In this document: positions 17,852 through 26,562 of the stretch, piece by piece
Layout of the letters: every line of letters begins with the position of its first letter
How positions within the stretch are numbered: the first letter of the stretch is position 1
Assembly: GCA_038138145.1 (NCBI GenBank)
Contig: JAYQDD010000004.1
Location: 62,001 to 126,000, forward strand
DNA length: 64,000 nt
Direction of reading: 5' to 3'
Source of the DNA: UBA3537 sp038138145
Lineage (GTDB): Bacteria > Bacteroidota > Bacteroidia > Flavobacteriales > Flavobacteriaceae
The notes under the pieces: model-generated
Databases searched by the model: none
Seen by the model: the letters and a program-made list of their open reading frames with translations, nothing else
Told to the model about the DNA's origin: nothing
Program-made: the position numbers and the translations under genes

Positions 17852-18712
17852 ATGGCTAAAAACAATACTTTATATCTAAAAACAAAGGACTTTTCTGTTA
17901 GTGGAAAAGCTTTTGAGTTACATCAAAATGAACTGTGTGACTTTTTGGAAACATCGCCAAGACCATCAAAAGAAAACCTATCCTCTTATTACAATAGTGA
18001 TCAGTATGTGTCTCATTTAACAAGCAAACGCAATTTGTTTGATTGGGTATATTTTTGGGTGCGGTCGTTTACACTTAAGAAAAAGATAAAATTAATTTCT
18101 AAGTTTTCTTTCAAACACCAAACGCTTCTGGATTATGGAGCAGGGGTTGGTTATTTTGTTAGAACAGCCCGAAACGCTAAATGGAAAAGCATCGGTATAG
18201 AACCCTCTCCTGAGGCGCGTCACGCGGGTAATTTGCTTCTTGAAAATTCCATTTTTGATGAAAACCATACAAAAAAATTAAAACCCAAAAGCCAATCTAT
18301 TATTTCTCTTTGGCATGTTTTAGAACATCTTCCAGATCTCAAACAAAGTATTGATGAGTTTGAACGACTACTTTCTGAAGATGGTCGATTAATTATTGCT
18401 GTGCCAAATTTTAGATGCTATGATGCGCGTTATTTCAAAAATTTTTGGGCTGCTTATGATGTGCCCCGACATTTGTGGCATTTTACTCCACAGTCAATTG
18501 TTCGATTGTTTTCTGAATTTGGATTTGAATTAGAATCGACCCACCCCATGCCTTTTGATGCCTACTATGCCAGTCTATTATCCACAAAATACAAATATGG
18601 AAAGATAAACATTACTAAAGCTTTGTGGGTTGGTTTTCAATCAAACCTACGCGCAAAACGTACAGGCCACTATTCATCCTTGATTTACGTGTTTAAACGA
18701 CACAAAACTTGA
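17852..18712 (+). CDS. Class I SAM-dependent methyltransferase
   Basis: A 286-residue methyltransferase of the Methyltransf_23 type. SAM-binding motif I is LLDYGAGVGYFV, followed by GIEPSPEAR (motif II), SIISLWHVLEHLPD (motif post-I/IV) and the GRLIIAVPNFRCYD segment. The acceptor cannot be named; relatives act on small molecules, lipids or sugars. The start was placed at the ATG 17852, because an upstream TTG would translate the parS palindrome. It is 36 bases downstream of mnmG and probably co-transcribed with it. It contains one perfect DnaA-box-like 9-mer at 18578-18586, which may be chance. Confidence 0.85.
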   Translation: MAKNNTLYLKTKDFSVSGKAFELHQNELCDFLETSPRPSKENLSSYYNSDQYVSHLTSKRNLFDWVYFWVRSFTLKKKIKLISKFSFKHQTLLDYGAGVGYFVRTARNAKWKSIGIEPSPEARHAGNLLLENSIFDENHTKKLKPKSQSIISLWHVLEHLPDLKQSIDEFERLLSEDGRLIIAVPNFRCYDARYFKNFWAAYDVPRHLWHFTPQSIVRLFSEFGFELESTHPMPFDAYYASLLSTKYKYGKINITKALWVGFQSNLRAKRTGHYSSLIYVFKRHKT

Positions 18713-18850
18713 TTTAAGCCCTTGTGGTGCATTATTTTGACTCTGCTAAACATTCAGTGGCACTAAACCTTTATTGCCCTTAAAACGGTCTATAAAGCAC
18801 GATAAATAATAGTTTAAAAAGATCCAAAACAAAAAAACGATAGATTTATC

Positions 18851-19987
18851 TTATTGTTGGTTTTGCTTTGCTTGTTGATGAAGCAGTCTCGTAAGTTTAA
18901 TGGATAAATCTGTAAGAACAATTTTTCCATTTGCATTTCGCTCAATGTGATAAATAGCACGTTCAATTTCATCACAAATGCTTTCAATATTTTGTGCATC
19001 GATAAAATTGGCAAATTTTTCTAAAGAAAAAGTTTCATCTAAAATTTCCAAATGAACCAAATCTAAAGCCCCATAATTTACCATGAGCGCTTGTCTAAAA
19101 AAATCTAAACTGTAACTCAAAAATTGTTTTTCCCTTTCACGCCCTAACTTTGCTACCCCTTCACTCCACGACATAAGCTTGTTGATGGCCTTTTTGTTAG
19201 ACTTTGCCTGAAATGCGGTTCTTACCCATTCAATAAAAAGTTTTTCAAATTCAATTTTATCATCTTCTTGATCAATAAGCTTTAAAGCTGTGCTAAGGTT
19301 ACCTTCTGCCCGACGAGCGATTAGTTTTGCAGACACTTCATCTAAGTTATGAAAACGCACAAGCGCATTTGTGATTTGTGGTTCTGAAAGCGGATGCAAA
19401 TCTACAGACTGACATCTAGATTGGATGGTTTGTAAAAGTCCATTTTCCTGCTCGGCAACAAGAATAATATATGTTTTTTCATTGGGTTCCTCAAACCATT
19501 TTAGGAGTTTATTAGCACAAGAAGTATTCATTTTTTCGGCATGCCAAATAATCAACACTTTACTTCCGCCACCAAATGACTTTAATCCCAAAGTTTTAAT
19601 GATGGCATGTGCCTCCTCAACCGTAATCACACCTTGTTTGTTTCCCGCATTTATAGCACCATACCAGTCATTTAGTGTTCCATATGGTTTGGATGTGATA
19701 AATTCTCTCCATTCTTTCATGTAGTCTTTAGAAATAAAGGCACTACTTGTCTTTTCCTTTTTTACAACAGGAAAGAAAAAATGAATATCAGGATTTTCTA
19801 ATGGATTGATTTTTTGATTAGGGTTTTCGGATTCCATCAAATATGAAGCATAGGCGATTGCTAAAGGCAACGCACCCAAACCATCTTTTCCAACAAAGAG
19901 TTGTGCATGAGGAGCACGACCAGACTGGATGTTTTGTTGTAGAAATGGTTTCAGATGTTCTTGTCCAATGATATCCTCAAAAGTCAT
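18851..19987 (-). CDS. holB: DNA polymerase III subunit delta'
   Basis: Clamp-loader subunit, 378 residues, AAA+ fold. Recognised by the N-terminal DIIGQEHLKPFLQQ, the segment HAQLFVGKDGLG, the sensor-like EKMNTSCANKLLKWFEEP and the SRC motif QSRCQSV. The P-loop is degenerate (GKDGLGALPLA, no GKT), as expected for delta', which does not hydrolyse ATP. The four-cysteine zinc cluster of the E. coli protein is not visible. It is encoded convergent to the methyltransferase gene and divergent from pgk, with its own promoter region shared with pgk (19988-20148). Confidence 0.92.
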   Translation of the reverse strand: MTFEDIIGQEHLKPFLQQNIQSGRAPHAQLFVGKDGLGALPLAIAYASYLMESENPNQKINPLENPDIHFFFPVVKKEKTSSAFISKDYMKEWREFITSKPYGTLNDWYGAINAGNKQGVITVEEAHAIIKTLGLKSFGGGSKVLIIWHAEKMNTSCANKLLKWFEEPNEKTYIILVAEQENGLLQTIQSRCQSVDLHPLSEPQITNALVRFHNLDEVSAKLIARRAEGNLSTALKLIDQEDDKIEFEKLFIEWVRTAFQAKSNKKAINKLMSWSEGVAKLGREREKQFLSYSLDFFRQALMVNYGALDLVHLEILDETFSLEKFANFIDAQNIESICDEIERAIYHIERNANGKIVLTDLSIKLTRLLHQQAKQNQQ

Positions 19988-20099
19988 CTTACAAATATAA
20001 TTTATTTAACCCAAAGAATACGTTTTAACGAGTTTTGATAAATTTTTTTTTTTGCTTATTATTTGATAAATCCCATTTTAACCACTCTAAAGAAATATG

Positions 20100-20107
20100 T
20101 ACCTTTG
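20100..20107 (+). promoter_or_regulatory. Candidate -7 promoter element for pgk
   Basis: TACCTTTG is a perfect TAnnTTTG match, 42 bases upstream of the pgk ATG, in the 161-base divergent gap between holB and pgk. The gap is AT-rich with a T11 run near 20043-20053. No TTTG was found at the usual 17-23 base spacing. Confidence 0.55.
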
Positions 20108-20148
20108 GGCTTTAAAAAATTTATATAACCAACAAAAGATTACAATTG

Positions 20149-21336
20149 ATGAGTACATTGAAAGCGTTCAATTTTAAAAACCAAAAAGCACTTATTCGCG
20201 TTGACTTTAATGTTCCTTTAGATGACAATTTAAATGTTACTGACGACACAAGAATCCAATCCGCAAAAAAGACAATTCTTAAGGTTTTAGAAGACGGCGG
20301 CAGCTGTATTTTAATGTCGCATTTGGGCCGACCAAAAGCAAAGGAGCCTGAATTTTCATTAAAAAACATTGTATCAAAACTTGAGGATATTTTGGGAGTA
20401 AATGTTCTATTCTCAACAGATTGTATTGGCGTACAAGCTACTCAAATGGCTAAAGAATTGAAACCAGGACAAGTTTTGCTACTAGAAAATCTACGCTACC
20501 ATAAAGAAGAGAAAGAAGGAAACATATCCTTTGCCAAAGCACTTTCAGAACTTGGAGATATTTATATCAATGACGCCTTTGGGACGGCGCATAGAGCTCA
20601 TGCATCTACGAGTGTTATTGCTCAATTTTTTCCACAAAAAAAATGTTTTGGTTACTTGTTAGAACAAGAGATTATAAGCATAGATAAAGTCATGACCTCT
20701 GGAGAAAAACCAGTTTTGGCCATATTAGGCGGCGCCAAAGTGTCTTCAAAAATTACAATCATTGATAATATTTTAGACAAAGTTGATCATCTTATTATTG
20801 GTGGCGGTATGTCATTTACATTCATAAAGGCACAAGGCGGCTCTATTGGTGATTCCATTTGTGAAGATGATAAAATGAATTTGGCATTGAAGATCTTAAA
20901 ATCTGCCAAAGAAAAAAATGTTCAAGTTCATCTTCCTGTCGATGTTTTGGCAGCAGATGATTTCAGCAATTCAGCCAATACACAAGTGGTCGATATTACA
21001 AGCATTCCAGCCAATTGGCAAGGACTGGATTGTGGGCCAAAAACTAAAGCTATTTTTCATGATGTTGTACAGCAGTGCAAAACCATTTTGTGGAACGGAC
21101 CGCTAGGAGTTTTTGAATTAGAAACATTTTCTACGGGAACTATAGCGTTAGGAGATTCAATTGCTGAGGCCACAAAAAAAGGAGCGTTTTCCTTAGTTGG
21201 CGGTGGGGATTCTGTCGCGGCAGTAAAGCAATTTGGTTTTGAAAACAAAGTAAGCTATGTAAGTACAGGCGGTGGCGCAATGTTGGAAAGTTTAGAAGGA
21301 AAAACACTTCCAGGAATTGCTGCAATTAATGGTTAA
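20149..21336 (+). CDS. pgk: Phosphoglycerate kinase
   Basis: Glycolytic enzyme, 1,3-bisphosphoglycerate + ADP to 3-phosphoglycerate + ATP, 395 residues, normal length. Motifs in order: RVDFNVPL (residues 17-24 region), MSHLGRPK, LLENLRYHKEEKEGN, NDAFGTAHRAHAST, ILGGAKVSSKI, GGGMSFTFIKAQG, LWNGPLGVFE, VGGGDSVAAV and the C-terminal GGGAMLESLEGKTLPG. A TTG codon immediately upstream extends the frame by one residue; the ATG at 20149 is chosen. It is followed by the MltD-like gene after 13 bases, so the two are probably one transcript. Confidence 0.98.
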   Translation: MSTLKAFNFKNQKALIRVDFNVPLDDNLNVTDDTRIQSAKKTILKVLEDGGSCILMSHLGRPKAKEPEFSLKNIVSKLEDILGVNVLFSTDCIGVQATQMAKELKPGQVLLLENLRYHKEEKEGNISFAKALSELGDIYINDAFGTAHRAHASTSVIAQFFPQKKCFGYLLEQEIISIDKVMTSGEKPVLAILGGAKVSSKITIIDNILDKVDHLIIGGGMSFTFIKAQGGSIGDSICEDDKMNLALKILKSAKEKNVQVHLPVDVLAADDFSNSANTQVVDITSIPANWQGLDCGPKTKAIFHDVVQQCKTILWNGPLGVFELETFSTGTIALGDSIAEATKKGAFSLVGGGDSVAAVKQFGFENKVSYVSTGGGAMLESLEGKTLPGIAAING

Positions 21337-21349
21337 ACAACGTTAAAAA

Positions 21350-22843
21350 ATGACCAGATTTTCGGCTTTTTTCTTATTACTTTTAGTAAACAGTTTTTTT
21401 ACTAGAGCTCAAAATTCTGAAAAAGCCAATCAGAAAATAAGTGTTGACACCACAGCAATTGAACTAAAGGATTATAACGCCGCAGCACTTTTTGATGCTG
21501 CGTTTCAAGCAGAGTTTTTCGAAGACGCACCTAATGATTCCATTAAAAACAGCGTCAACGAGGGCTTGGTAAATACGGGTGATTTTCCCGAACTAAATAC
21601 AGACACATTAAAATCACGTCTTGAGCACCTTGATACCAAAACCCCTTTTCATATCAGTTATAATCCCGCCCTTGAGACTATAATTAGAAAAAATCTCAAA
21701 CAACGAAAGGACCTTTATGAGCGGCTGATGAAATTAAGCCAATACTATTTTCCGCTTTTTGAAGAAGTTTTCGATAGAGAAGGTATTCCATTGGAAATCA
21801 AATATTTAGCCATCGTAGAATCAGGATTAAAACCCAAAGCTAAGTCAAGAGTTGGCGCAACAGGTCTTTGGCAATTTATGTTCACTACGGGCAAATATTA
21901 CAATTTGGAAGTAAGTAGTTATGTAGACGAGCGCTCAGACCCTGTTCGCTCAACTATTGCAGCGGCGCAGTATCTTAAGTCATTGTACAACATTTTCAAA
22001 GATTGGGATTTAGCATTAGCCGCCTATAATTCTGGCCCTGGCAATGTAACAAAAGCCATACGACGCTCTGGTGGGTATACAAATTATTGGAACATTCGTC
22101 CTTTTTTACCGCGTGAAACAGCAGGATATTTGCCCGCCTTTTTGGCTACCATGTATCTTTTTGAATATGCGGAGCAACACGGCTTTGACGTGCCTAATCA
22201 CCATCATCCAATTACCAAAACGGATACCGTACATGTAAAGAATACGATTAGTTTAAAACAAGTAAGCGAAGTTATAGATGTGGATTTGAATACGTTAACA
22301 TCTTTAAACCCCTCATATAAACTAGGAATAGTACCATATGTAAAAGATAAACATTACTCCTTGAGACTACCTCTTGAAGCGGTTGGCCTATTTGTGAGTA
22401 ATGAAGATGCTATATATGCTTATGCAAAAGAAGTATTTGATCAACGCGAAAAACCCCTTCCAAAGTTTTTTAATTTAGACACTAAGATTAGATACAAAGT
22501 AAAGCCAGGGGATTATTTGGGGAAAATTGGTAATAAATTTGGTGTGCGTGTCAGCCAAATCAAACAATGGAATGGAATGCGCTCAGATCAACTCAAAGCA
22601 GGAAGCCGACTTACAATTTTTACCAGAAACCCTCAGCCTCAATCACCTCAAAACCCTTCAAAGCCCAGCAAAAAATCAGGCAATGAAGTTGTGTATGAGG
22701 TACGTCAAGGCGATTCTCTTTGGAGCATTTCAAAAAAATATTCTGGTGTTTCTGTTGAGAATTTACAAAAATGGAACGGTATTAGTGGTGATGATTTAAA
22801 ACCAGGAATGAAGTTAATTGTTTCCAAACAAAACAATCCGTAA
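21350..22843 (+). CDS. MltD-like membrane-bound lytic transglycosylase with LysM domains
   Basis: A 497-residue secreted peptidoglycan hydrolase. Signal peptide 1-20 (ends FFTRAQ). The SLT domain lies at about 130-270, with the catalytic Glu in AIVESGLKPKAKS, then GATGLWQFM, and LALAAYNSGPGNV. LysM peptidoglycan-binding repeats occur at about 380-425 (YKVKPGDYLGKIGNKFG) and 447-492 (YEVRQGDSLWSISKKYSG), joined by a Pro/Ser/Gln linker; a weaker LysM-like segment is at about 295-345. It cleaves the glycan strand to 1,6-anhydro-muropeptides in the periplasm. It lies in one cluster with pgk and the DUF4837 lipoprotein. Confidence 0.93.
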   Translation: MTRFSAFFLLLLVNSFFTRAQNSEKANQKISVDTTAIELKDYNAAALFDAAFQAEFFEDAPNDSIKNSVNEGLVNTGDFPELNTDTLKSRLEHLDTKTPFHISYNPALETIIRKNLKQRKDLYERLMKLSQYYFPLFEEVFDREGIPLEIKYLAIVESGLKPKAKSRVGATGLWQFMFTTGKYYNLEVSSYVDERSDPVRSTIAAAQYLKSLYNIFKDWDLALAAYNSGPGNVTKAIRRSGGYTNYWNIRPFLPRETAGYLPAFLATMYLFEYAEQHGFDVPNHHHPITKTDTVHVKNTISLKQVSEVIDVDLNTLTSLNPSYKLGIVPYVKDKHYSLRLPLEAVGLFVSNEDAIYAYAKEVFDQREKPLPKFFNLDTKIRYKVKPGDYLGKIGNKFGVRVSQIKQWNGMRSDQLKAGSRLTIFTRNPQPQSPQNPSKPSKKSGNEVVYEVRQGDSLWSISKKYSGVSVENLQKWNGISGDDLKPGMKLIVSKQNNP

Positions 22844-22844
22844 T

Positions 22845-23819
22845 ATGAAGCCATTTATAACGTTAATTATCACAATCACGATTCTTTTTTCGTGCAAAGA
22901 GGGTGCAACTAAAAAAGTCTACAAACCGGATTCTTCTGGCAACATCAACAACCTTTTGGTGGTTGTAGATAATGATTTATGGAACACTACCGTAGGAGAT
23001 GCCATTAGAACCCATATTGGGGCAGAAGTTTATGGACTACCACAAGTGGAACCACAGTTTGATTTACGTCAAGTGCCCCCTATTGTTTTTTCAGATTTTG
23101 TCCGAATGAACAGAACTGTACTCAAAATCCAACGCGTTGAAGAAAGCGGCGTAAAGTTTTACACTGATCCTTATGCAACACCTCAAAAAATGGTTTTAGT
23201 AAGTGGGTCTACACAACAAATCTTAGAGGAACTGATAGAACAAAATGCCCCTAAAATTATACAAGCACTAAAAAAAGTTGAATTAAAAGAAAAACAAAGG
23301 CGAATAAAGAAGTCGTTATTCAATACAAGCGCATTAAAATCTGCTTTAGGGATTAACCTTAACCTTCCATCTGCCTACAGAATTGCCAAAAAAGAGGACG
23401 AATTTTTTTGGATCCGACGCGACACAAAAACAGGCATCATAAGCTTGTTGGTCTATAGTGTTCCTTGGCAAGATTTTGAGACGCTTGATGTGTTTTCACA
23501 GCGTGTTATTCAATTGAGGGATTCGGTTGCTAAACGACACATTCCAGGTCCTACAGACGGGGATTTTATGACCACTGAAATGGCTTATACGCCATTTTCA
23601 ATGCGCACCGAAATAGCCGAGACTAAGGTTTTAGAAACGAGAAGTTTGTGGAAAGTAGAGGGTGCATTTATGTCTGGACCTTTTATTAATTATTCTTTTT
23701 TGGATCAAAAGAACAAAAGAATACTTGTGTTAGAAGGCTTTGTTTATGCACCTTCGGAAGCGAAAAGGGACTATATTTTTGAATTAGAATCCATCATCAA
23801 ATCAATAACAATTCAATAA
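22845..23819 (+). CDS. DUF4837 family lipoprotein
   Basis: A 324-residue protein of a family restricted, as far as I know, to Bacteroidota. Start at ATG 22845, one base after the stop of the transglycosylase gene; the longer frame reading back into that gene is rejected because the N terminus from MKPFITLI is a clean lipoprotein signal with lipobox LFSC (Cys18). It is therefore exported and lipidated. No catalytic motif is recognised. The neighbourhood (MltD-like upstream) suggests a cell-envelope role, which is inference only. It ends at a strong bidirectional terminator. Confidence 0.85.
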   Translation: MKPFITLIITITILFSCKEGATKKVYKPDSSGNINNLLVVVDNDLWNTTVGDAIRTHIGAEVYGLPQVEPQFDLRQVPPIVFSDFVRMNRTVLKIQRVEESGVKFYTDPYATPQKMVLVSGSTQQILEELIEQNAPKIIQALKKVELKEKQRRIKKSLFNTSALKSALGINLNLPSAYRIAKKEDEFFWIRRDTKTGIISLLVYSVPWQDFETLDVFSQRVIQLRDSVAKRHIPGPTDGDFMTTEMAYTPFSMRTEIAETKVLETRSLWKVEGAFMSGPFINYSFLDQKNKRILVLEGFVYAPSEAKRDYIFELESIIKSITIQ

Positions 23820-23860
23820 AAAAAATCCCAGAAAATTTCTGGGATATGCTTATTTTTTTT
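23818..23860. terminator. Bidirectional rho-independent terminator
   Basis: Inverted repeat ATCCCAGAAA (23825-23834) and TTTCTGGGAT (23836-23845) with A8 on the left and, after a short spacer, T8 on the right (the latter inside the tatA end). It can end both the plus-strand DUF4837 transcript and the minus-strand tatA transcript. Confidence 0.85.
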
Positions 23861-24038
23861 CTTCGTCTTTTTTATCGTCTTCGTCCTCTTGACTTGCTTT
23901 TTTAAATTCCTTAATTCCACCGCCTAAACCTCTCATAAGTTCAGGGATTTTTTTGCCGCCAAAAAGTAAAAGCACAGCAAGAACGACAAGAACTATTTGC
24001 ATTGGGCCAAAAGCCAAGGGTAGTGTATACAGATCCAT
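23850..24038 (-). CDS. tatA: Twin-arginine translocase subunit TatA/TatE
   Basis: A 62-residue protein with one N-terminal membrane helix (MQIVLVVLAVLLLF), the hinge motif FGGKKIPELMRGLGGGIKEFKKA forming the amphipathic helix (quoted in part: FGGKKIPEL), and a Lys/Asp/Glu tail. This matches TatA, which forms the pore of the Tat pathway for folded proteins. TatC is not in this window. The gene stands alone, facing the M23 peptidase gene across a 116-base gap and sharing a bidirectional terminator with the DUF4837 gene. Confidence 0.92.
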   Translation of the reverse strand: MDLYTLPLAFGPMQIVLVVLAVLLLFGGKKIPELMRGLGGGIKEFKKASQEDEDDKKDEEKK

Positions 24039-24141
24039 AATTATTGTGTTTATAAAGGCAAAGTTAAGAATTATCCATTAATAAAAATACGAATTCAAAA
24101 TATTAGTCAACGAGTACTGTAACAGTCGCACATTTTTTATT

Positions 24142-24149
24142 TAATTTTG
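24142..24149 (+). promoter_or_regulatory. Possible -7 element for the M23 peptidase gene
   Basis: TAATTTTG fits TAnnTTTG and ends only 5 bases before the ATG at 24155. If used, the transcript would be leaderless or nearly so. No clear -33 element; AT-rich context makes chance likely. Confidence 0.3.
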
Positions 24150-24154
24150 TTTCG

Positions 24155-25033
24155 ATGAAATATTCAAAAACATCCGAAAAATCACGCAAAAAGAAATTAA
24201 CCAAAAAGCTATTACACAAATATAGACTGGTTGTTCTTAACGAAGACACTTTTGAAGAGCGTTTTGCCATGAAGCTGACACGACTCAATGTCTTTGTTTT
24301 TGGTTCATTGTTTGCGCTCCTACTCATAGGATTTACAACGATTTTTATAGCATTTACCCCAATACGCGAGTATATTCCTGGCTACACTTCGCCAACACTA
24401 CAAAAGCAAGCCATTGTCTTGGAACGAAAAACGGATTCTTTACTGAGCGTAACAAAAATGAATGAGCGCTACATGAAATCCATCAAAGATGTCTTGAGTG
24501 GTGAGGCGCCTTTAGAGGAGATAAATAAGGATTCTATTTATGCTGAATTGGCGGCAGAGGTTGACCCACAGACACTTAACCCCTCGCGCGCAGATTCAAT
24601 ACTTAGAGAAAAAGTGGATAATGAAGACAAATACAATCTATTTGAATCCGCGCGATCGGTCAAAAATTTTGTGTTTTTTCCACCCGTAAAAGGTACTGTA
24701 AGTGCTGGGTTTAACCTGGAGGCACAACATTATGCTGTAGATATTGTTGTTCCAAAAAACACCCCAATTAAAGCTGCAGCTGATGGGCGAGTAGTTTTAG
24801 CTTCATGGACATCAGACTCGGGCTATGTTATTATCATTGACCATGGTAATCAATTATTATCGGTATACAAACACAACTCGTCGCTTACAAAAGAACAAGG
24901 TGATTTTGTAAAAGCAAGAGAAGTCATAGCAATATCAGGATCTTCGGGGGCATTGAGTACAGGGCCTCATTTGCATTTTGAATTATGGAACGATGGTGAT
25001 CCAATAGATCCTACAGCATTTATAGATTTTTAG
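24155..25033 (+). CDS. M23 family metallopeptidase, membrane-anchored
   Basis: A 292-residue peptidoglycan endopeptidase-type protein. A basic cytoplasmic N terminus (about 40 residues, rich in Lys/Arg) precedes a single membrane helix (about 48-68, VFVFGSLFALLLIGF), a coiled segment and a C-terminal M23 (LytM) domain (about 180-290). Zinc ligands look intact: His and Asp in HYAVDI, and HxH in GPHLHFELW. It is therefore likely an active cell-wall hydrolase facing the periplasm, like the DipM/MepM types. It is followed by the GH3-like gene after 10 bases. Confidence 0.92.
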   Translation: MKYSKTSEKSRKKKLTKKLLHKYRLVVLNEDTFEERFAMKLTRLNVFVFGSLFALLLIGFTTIFIAFTPIREYIPGYTSPTLQKQAIVLERKTDSLLSVTKMNERYMKSIKDVLSGEAPLEEINKDSIYAELAAEVDPQTLNPSRADSILREKVDNEDKYNLFESARSVKNFVFFPPVKGTVSAGFNLEAQHYAVDIVVPKNTPIKAAADGRVVLASWTSDSGYVIIIDHGNQLLSVYKHNSSLTKEQGDFVKAREVIAISGSSGALSTGPHLHFELWNDGDPIDPTAFIDF

Positions 25034-25043
25034 TTTAAAAATA

Positions 25044-26546
25044 ATGACATCAGTAAAATCCTTTTTTGCCAAGATATTTGCGGCACACATTAGCAAGAAA
25101 ATTAACCTTTGGGCTTCCAATCCTATTGAAACTCAAGACAAAGTTTTTAAGCATTTGATAGACTCGGCTAAACACACCACTTTTGGGCGAGACCACCATT
25201 TTAGCACGATAAAAAACCATGATGATTTCGTAAAAAATGTTCCTGTGCGTGATTATGAAAATCTTAAATTTTATGTTGATCAAGTTGTAGACGGAAAGCC
25301 AAATATTTTGTGGCCAGGCAACCCCCTTTATTTTGCTAAAACCTCTGGCACAACCTCTGGTGCTAAATACATTCCCATCACAGCGCCATCCATCAAAGCA
25401 CAAGTTGAAGCATCACGGAATGCAATCTTGGTGTACATCAATGAAACAGGGAATTCAGGGTTTGTAGACGGCAAGTGGATTTTTCTTCAAGGGAGTCCAG
25501 TACTGAATGAAAAAAATGGGATTAAACTTGGACGACTTTCAGGCATTTCGGCACATTACGTTCCGTCCTATTTACTCAAAAACAGAATGCCAAGCTGGGA
25601 AACTAATTGTATTGACGATTGGGAAACCAAAGTTGATGCGATCGTTGAAGAAACACTTCAAGAAAATATGACAGCCATTGCTGGAATTCCTTCTTGGGTT
25701 CAAATGTATTTTGAAAAGCTAATTGATAAAAAGCAAGAAAAAGTAGGGGATATTTTTAAGGATTTTAGTCTTTTTATTTTTGGTGGCGTAAACTTTGAGC
25801 CGTACCGATCAAAATTTGAAAACTTGATTGGAAGAAAAGTAGACAGTGTAGAACTTTATCCTGCCAGCGAAGGGTTTTTTGCTTTTCAAGACCGCCAAAA
25901 TGAAAAAGGCATGTTATTGCAATTAGATTCTGGCATTTTTTATGAATTCATTGAAGCGGATACTTTTTTTGAAGACAATCCCCAAAGGATAACCCTGAAA
26001 GATGTAAAAACAGGAGTAAATTATGTCATCATCATTTCTACAAACGCAGGTCTTTGGGCTTATAATATTGGTGATACGGTACAATTTACATCACTATCTC
26101 CGTACAGAATTATTGTAAGTGGACGCATCAAACATTTCATTTCTGCTTTTGGAGAACATGTTATTGCCAAAGAAGTCGACCAAGCGCTTATTGAAGCAGT
26201 AAAGGCATCCGACGCACAAGTATCGGAGTATACCGTTGCACCACAAATCACACCAAAACAGGGGCTACCCTATCATGAATGGTTTATTGAATTTGAAAAA
26301 GAACCAAAGGACCTGATTAAATTTATTCAACACATTGACACATCTCTTCAACAACAAAACAGTTATTATAAGGACCTTATCAAAGGGAAAGTTTTGCAAC
26401 AACTTCAAATCACAAAAGTTAAGAAGGACGGATTTAAGACCTACATGAAAACCATAGGAAAATTAGGAGGGCAAAACAAAACACCACGCTTATCTAACGA
26501 CCGGAAGATTGCCGACAGTCTTGAAAAACATAATCTCATCAATTAA
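25044..26546 (+). CDS. GH3-like (auxin-responsive promoter family) adenylate-forming protein
   Basis: A 500-residue member of the GH3 acyl-acid-amido synthetase family, common in Bacteroidota. The adenylation motif is AKTSGTTSGAKYIPI (about 96-110), later IFGGVNFEPYRSKFE, the ELYPASEGFFAFQ motif (about 270-282) and the GRIKHFISAFGEHV segment. Plant GH3 enzymes adenylate hormones and join amino acids; the bacterial substrate is unknown. It is cytoplasmic by sequence. It sits 10 bases downstream of the M23 gene and 16 bases upstream of the nucleosidase-like gene; a functional link is not obvious. Confidence 0.86.
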   Translation: MTSVKSFFAKIFAAHISKKINLWASNPIETQDKVFKHLIDSAKHTTFGRDHHFSTIKNHDDFVKNVPVRDYENLKFYVDQVVDGKPNILWPGNPLYFAKTSGTTSGAKYIPITAPSIKAQVEASRNAILVYINETGNSGFVDGKWIFLQGSPVLNEKNGIKLGRLSGISAHYVPSYLLKNRMPSWETNCIDDWETKVDAIVEETLQENMTAIAGIPSWVQMYFEKLIDKKQEKVGDIFKDFSLFIFGGVNFEPYRSKFENLIGRKVDSVELYPASEGFFAFQDRQNEKGMLLQLDSGIFYEFIEADTFFEDNPQRITLKDVKTGVNYVIIISTNAGLWAYNIGDTVQFTSLSPYRIIVSGRIKHFISAFGEHVIAKEVDQALIEAVKASDAQVSEYTVAPQITPKQGLPYHEWFIEFEKEPKDLIKFIQHIDTSLQQQNSYYKDLIKGKVLQQLQITKVKKDGFKTYMKTIGKLGGQNKTPRLSNDRKIADSLEKHNLIN

Positions 26547-26548
26547 TG

Positions 26549-26556
26549 TATCTTTG
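26549..26556 (+). promoter_or_regulatory. Candidate -7 element for the nucleosidase-like gene
   Basis: TATCTTTG is a perfect TAnnTTTG match located 3 bases after the GH3-like stop and 6 bases before the ATG at 26563. The predicted start point would be at or within a few bases of the ATG, so a leaderless message is possible. A TTG 25 bases upstream is spaced too far to be a good -33 element. Confidence 0.45.
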
Positions 26557-26562
26557 CCCAAG

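Noticed and set aside
18578..18586. Perfect DnaA-box 9-mer TTATCCACA
   Set aside because: It is a single copy inside a coding region; about 0.5 copies are expected by chance in 64 kb on both strands. Without a cluster it does not mark an origin.
18713..18850. 138-base convergent gap as a small RNA or attachment site
   Set aside because: I found no clear hairpin, promoter or repeat in it beyond AT-rich sequence.
26509..26562. Upstream start for the nucleosidase-like gene
   Set aside because: It would overlap the GH3-like gene by 38 bases and read through a perfect promoter element. The ATG at 26563 gives the expected N terminus.
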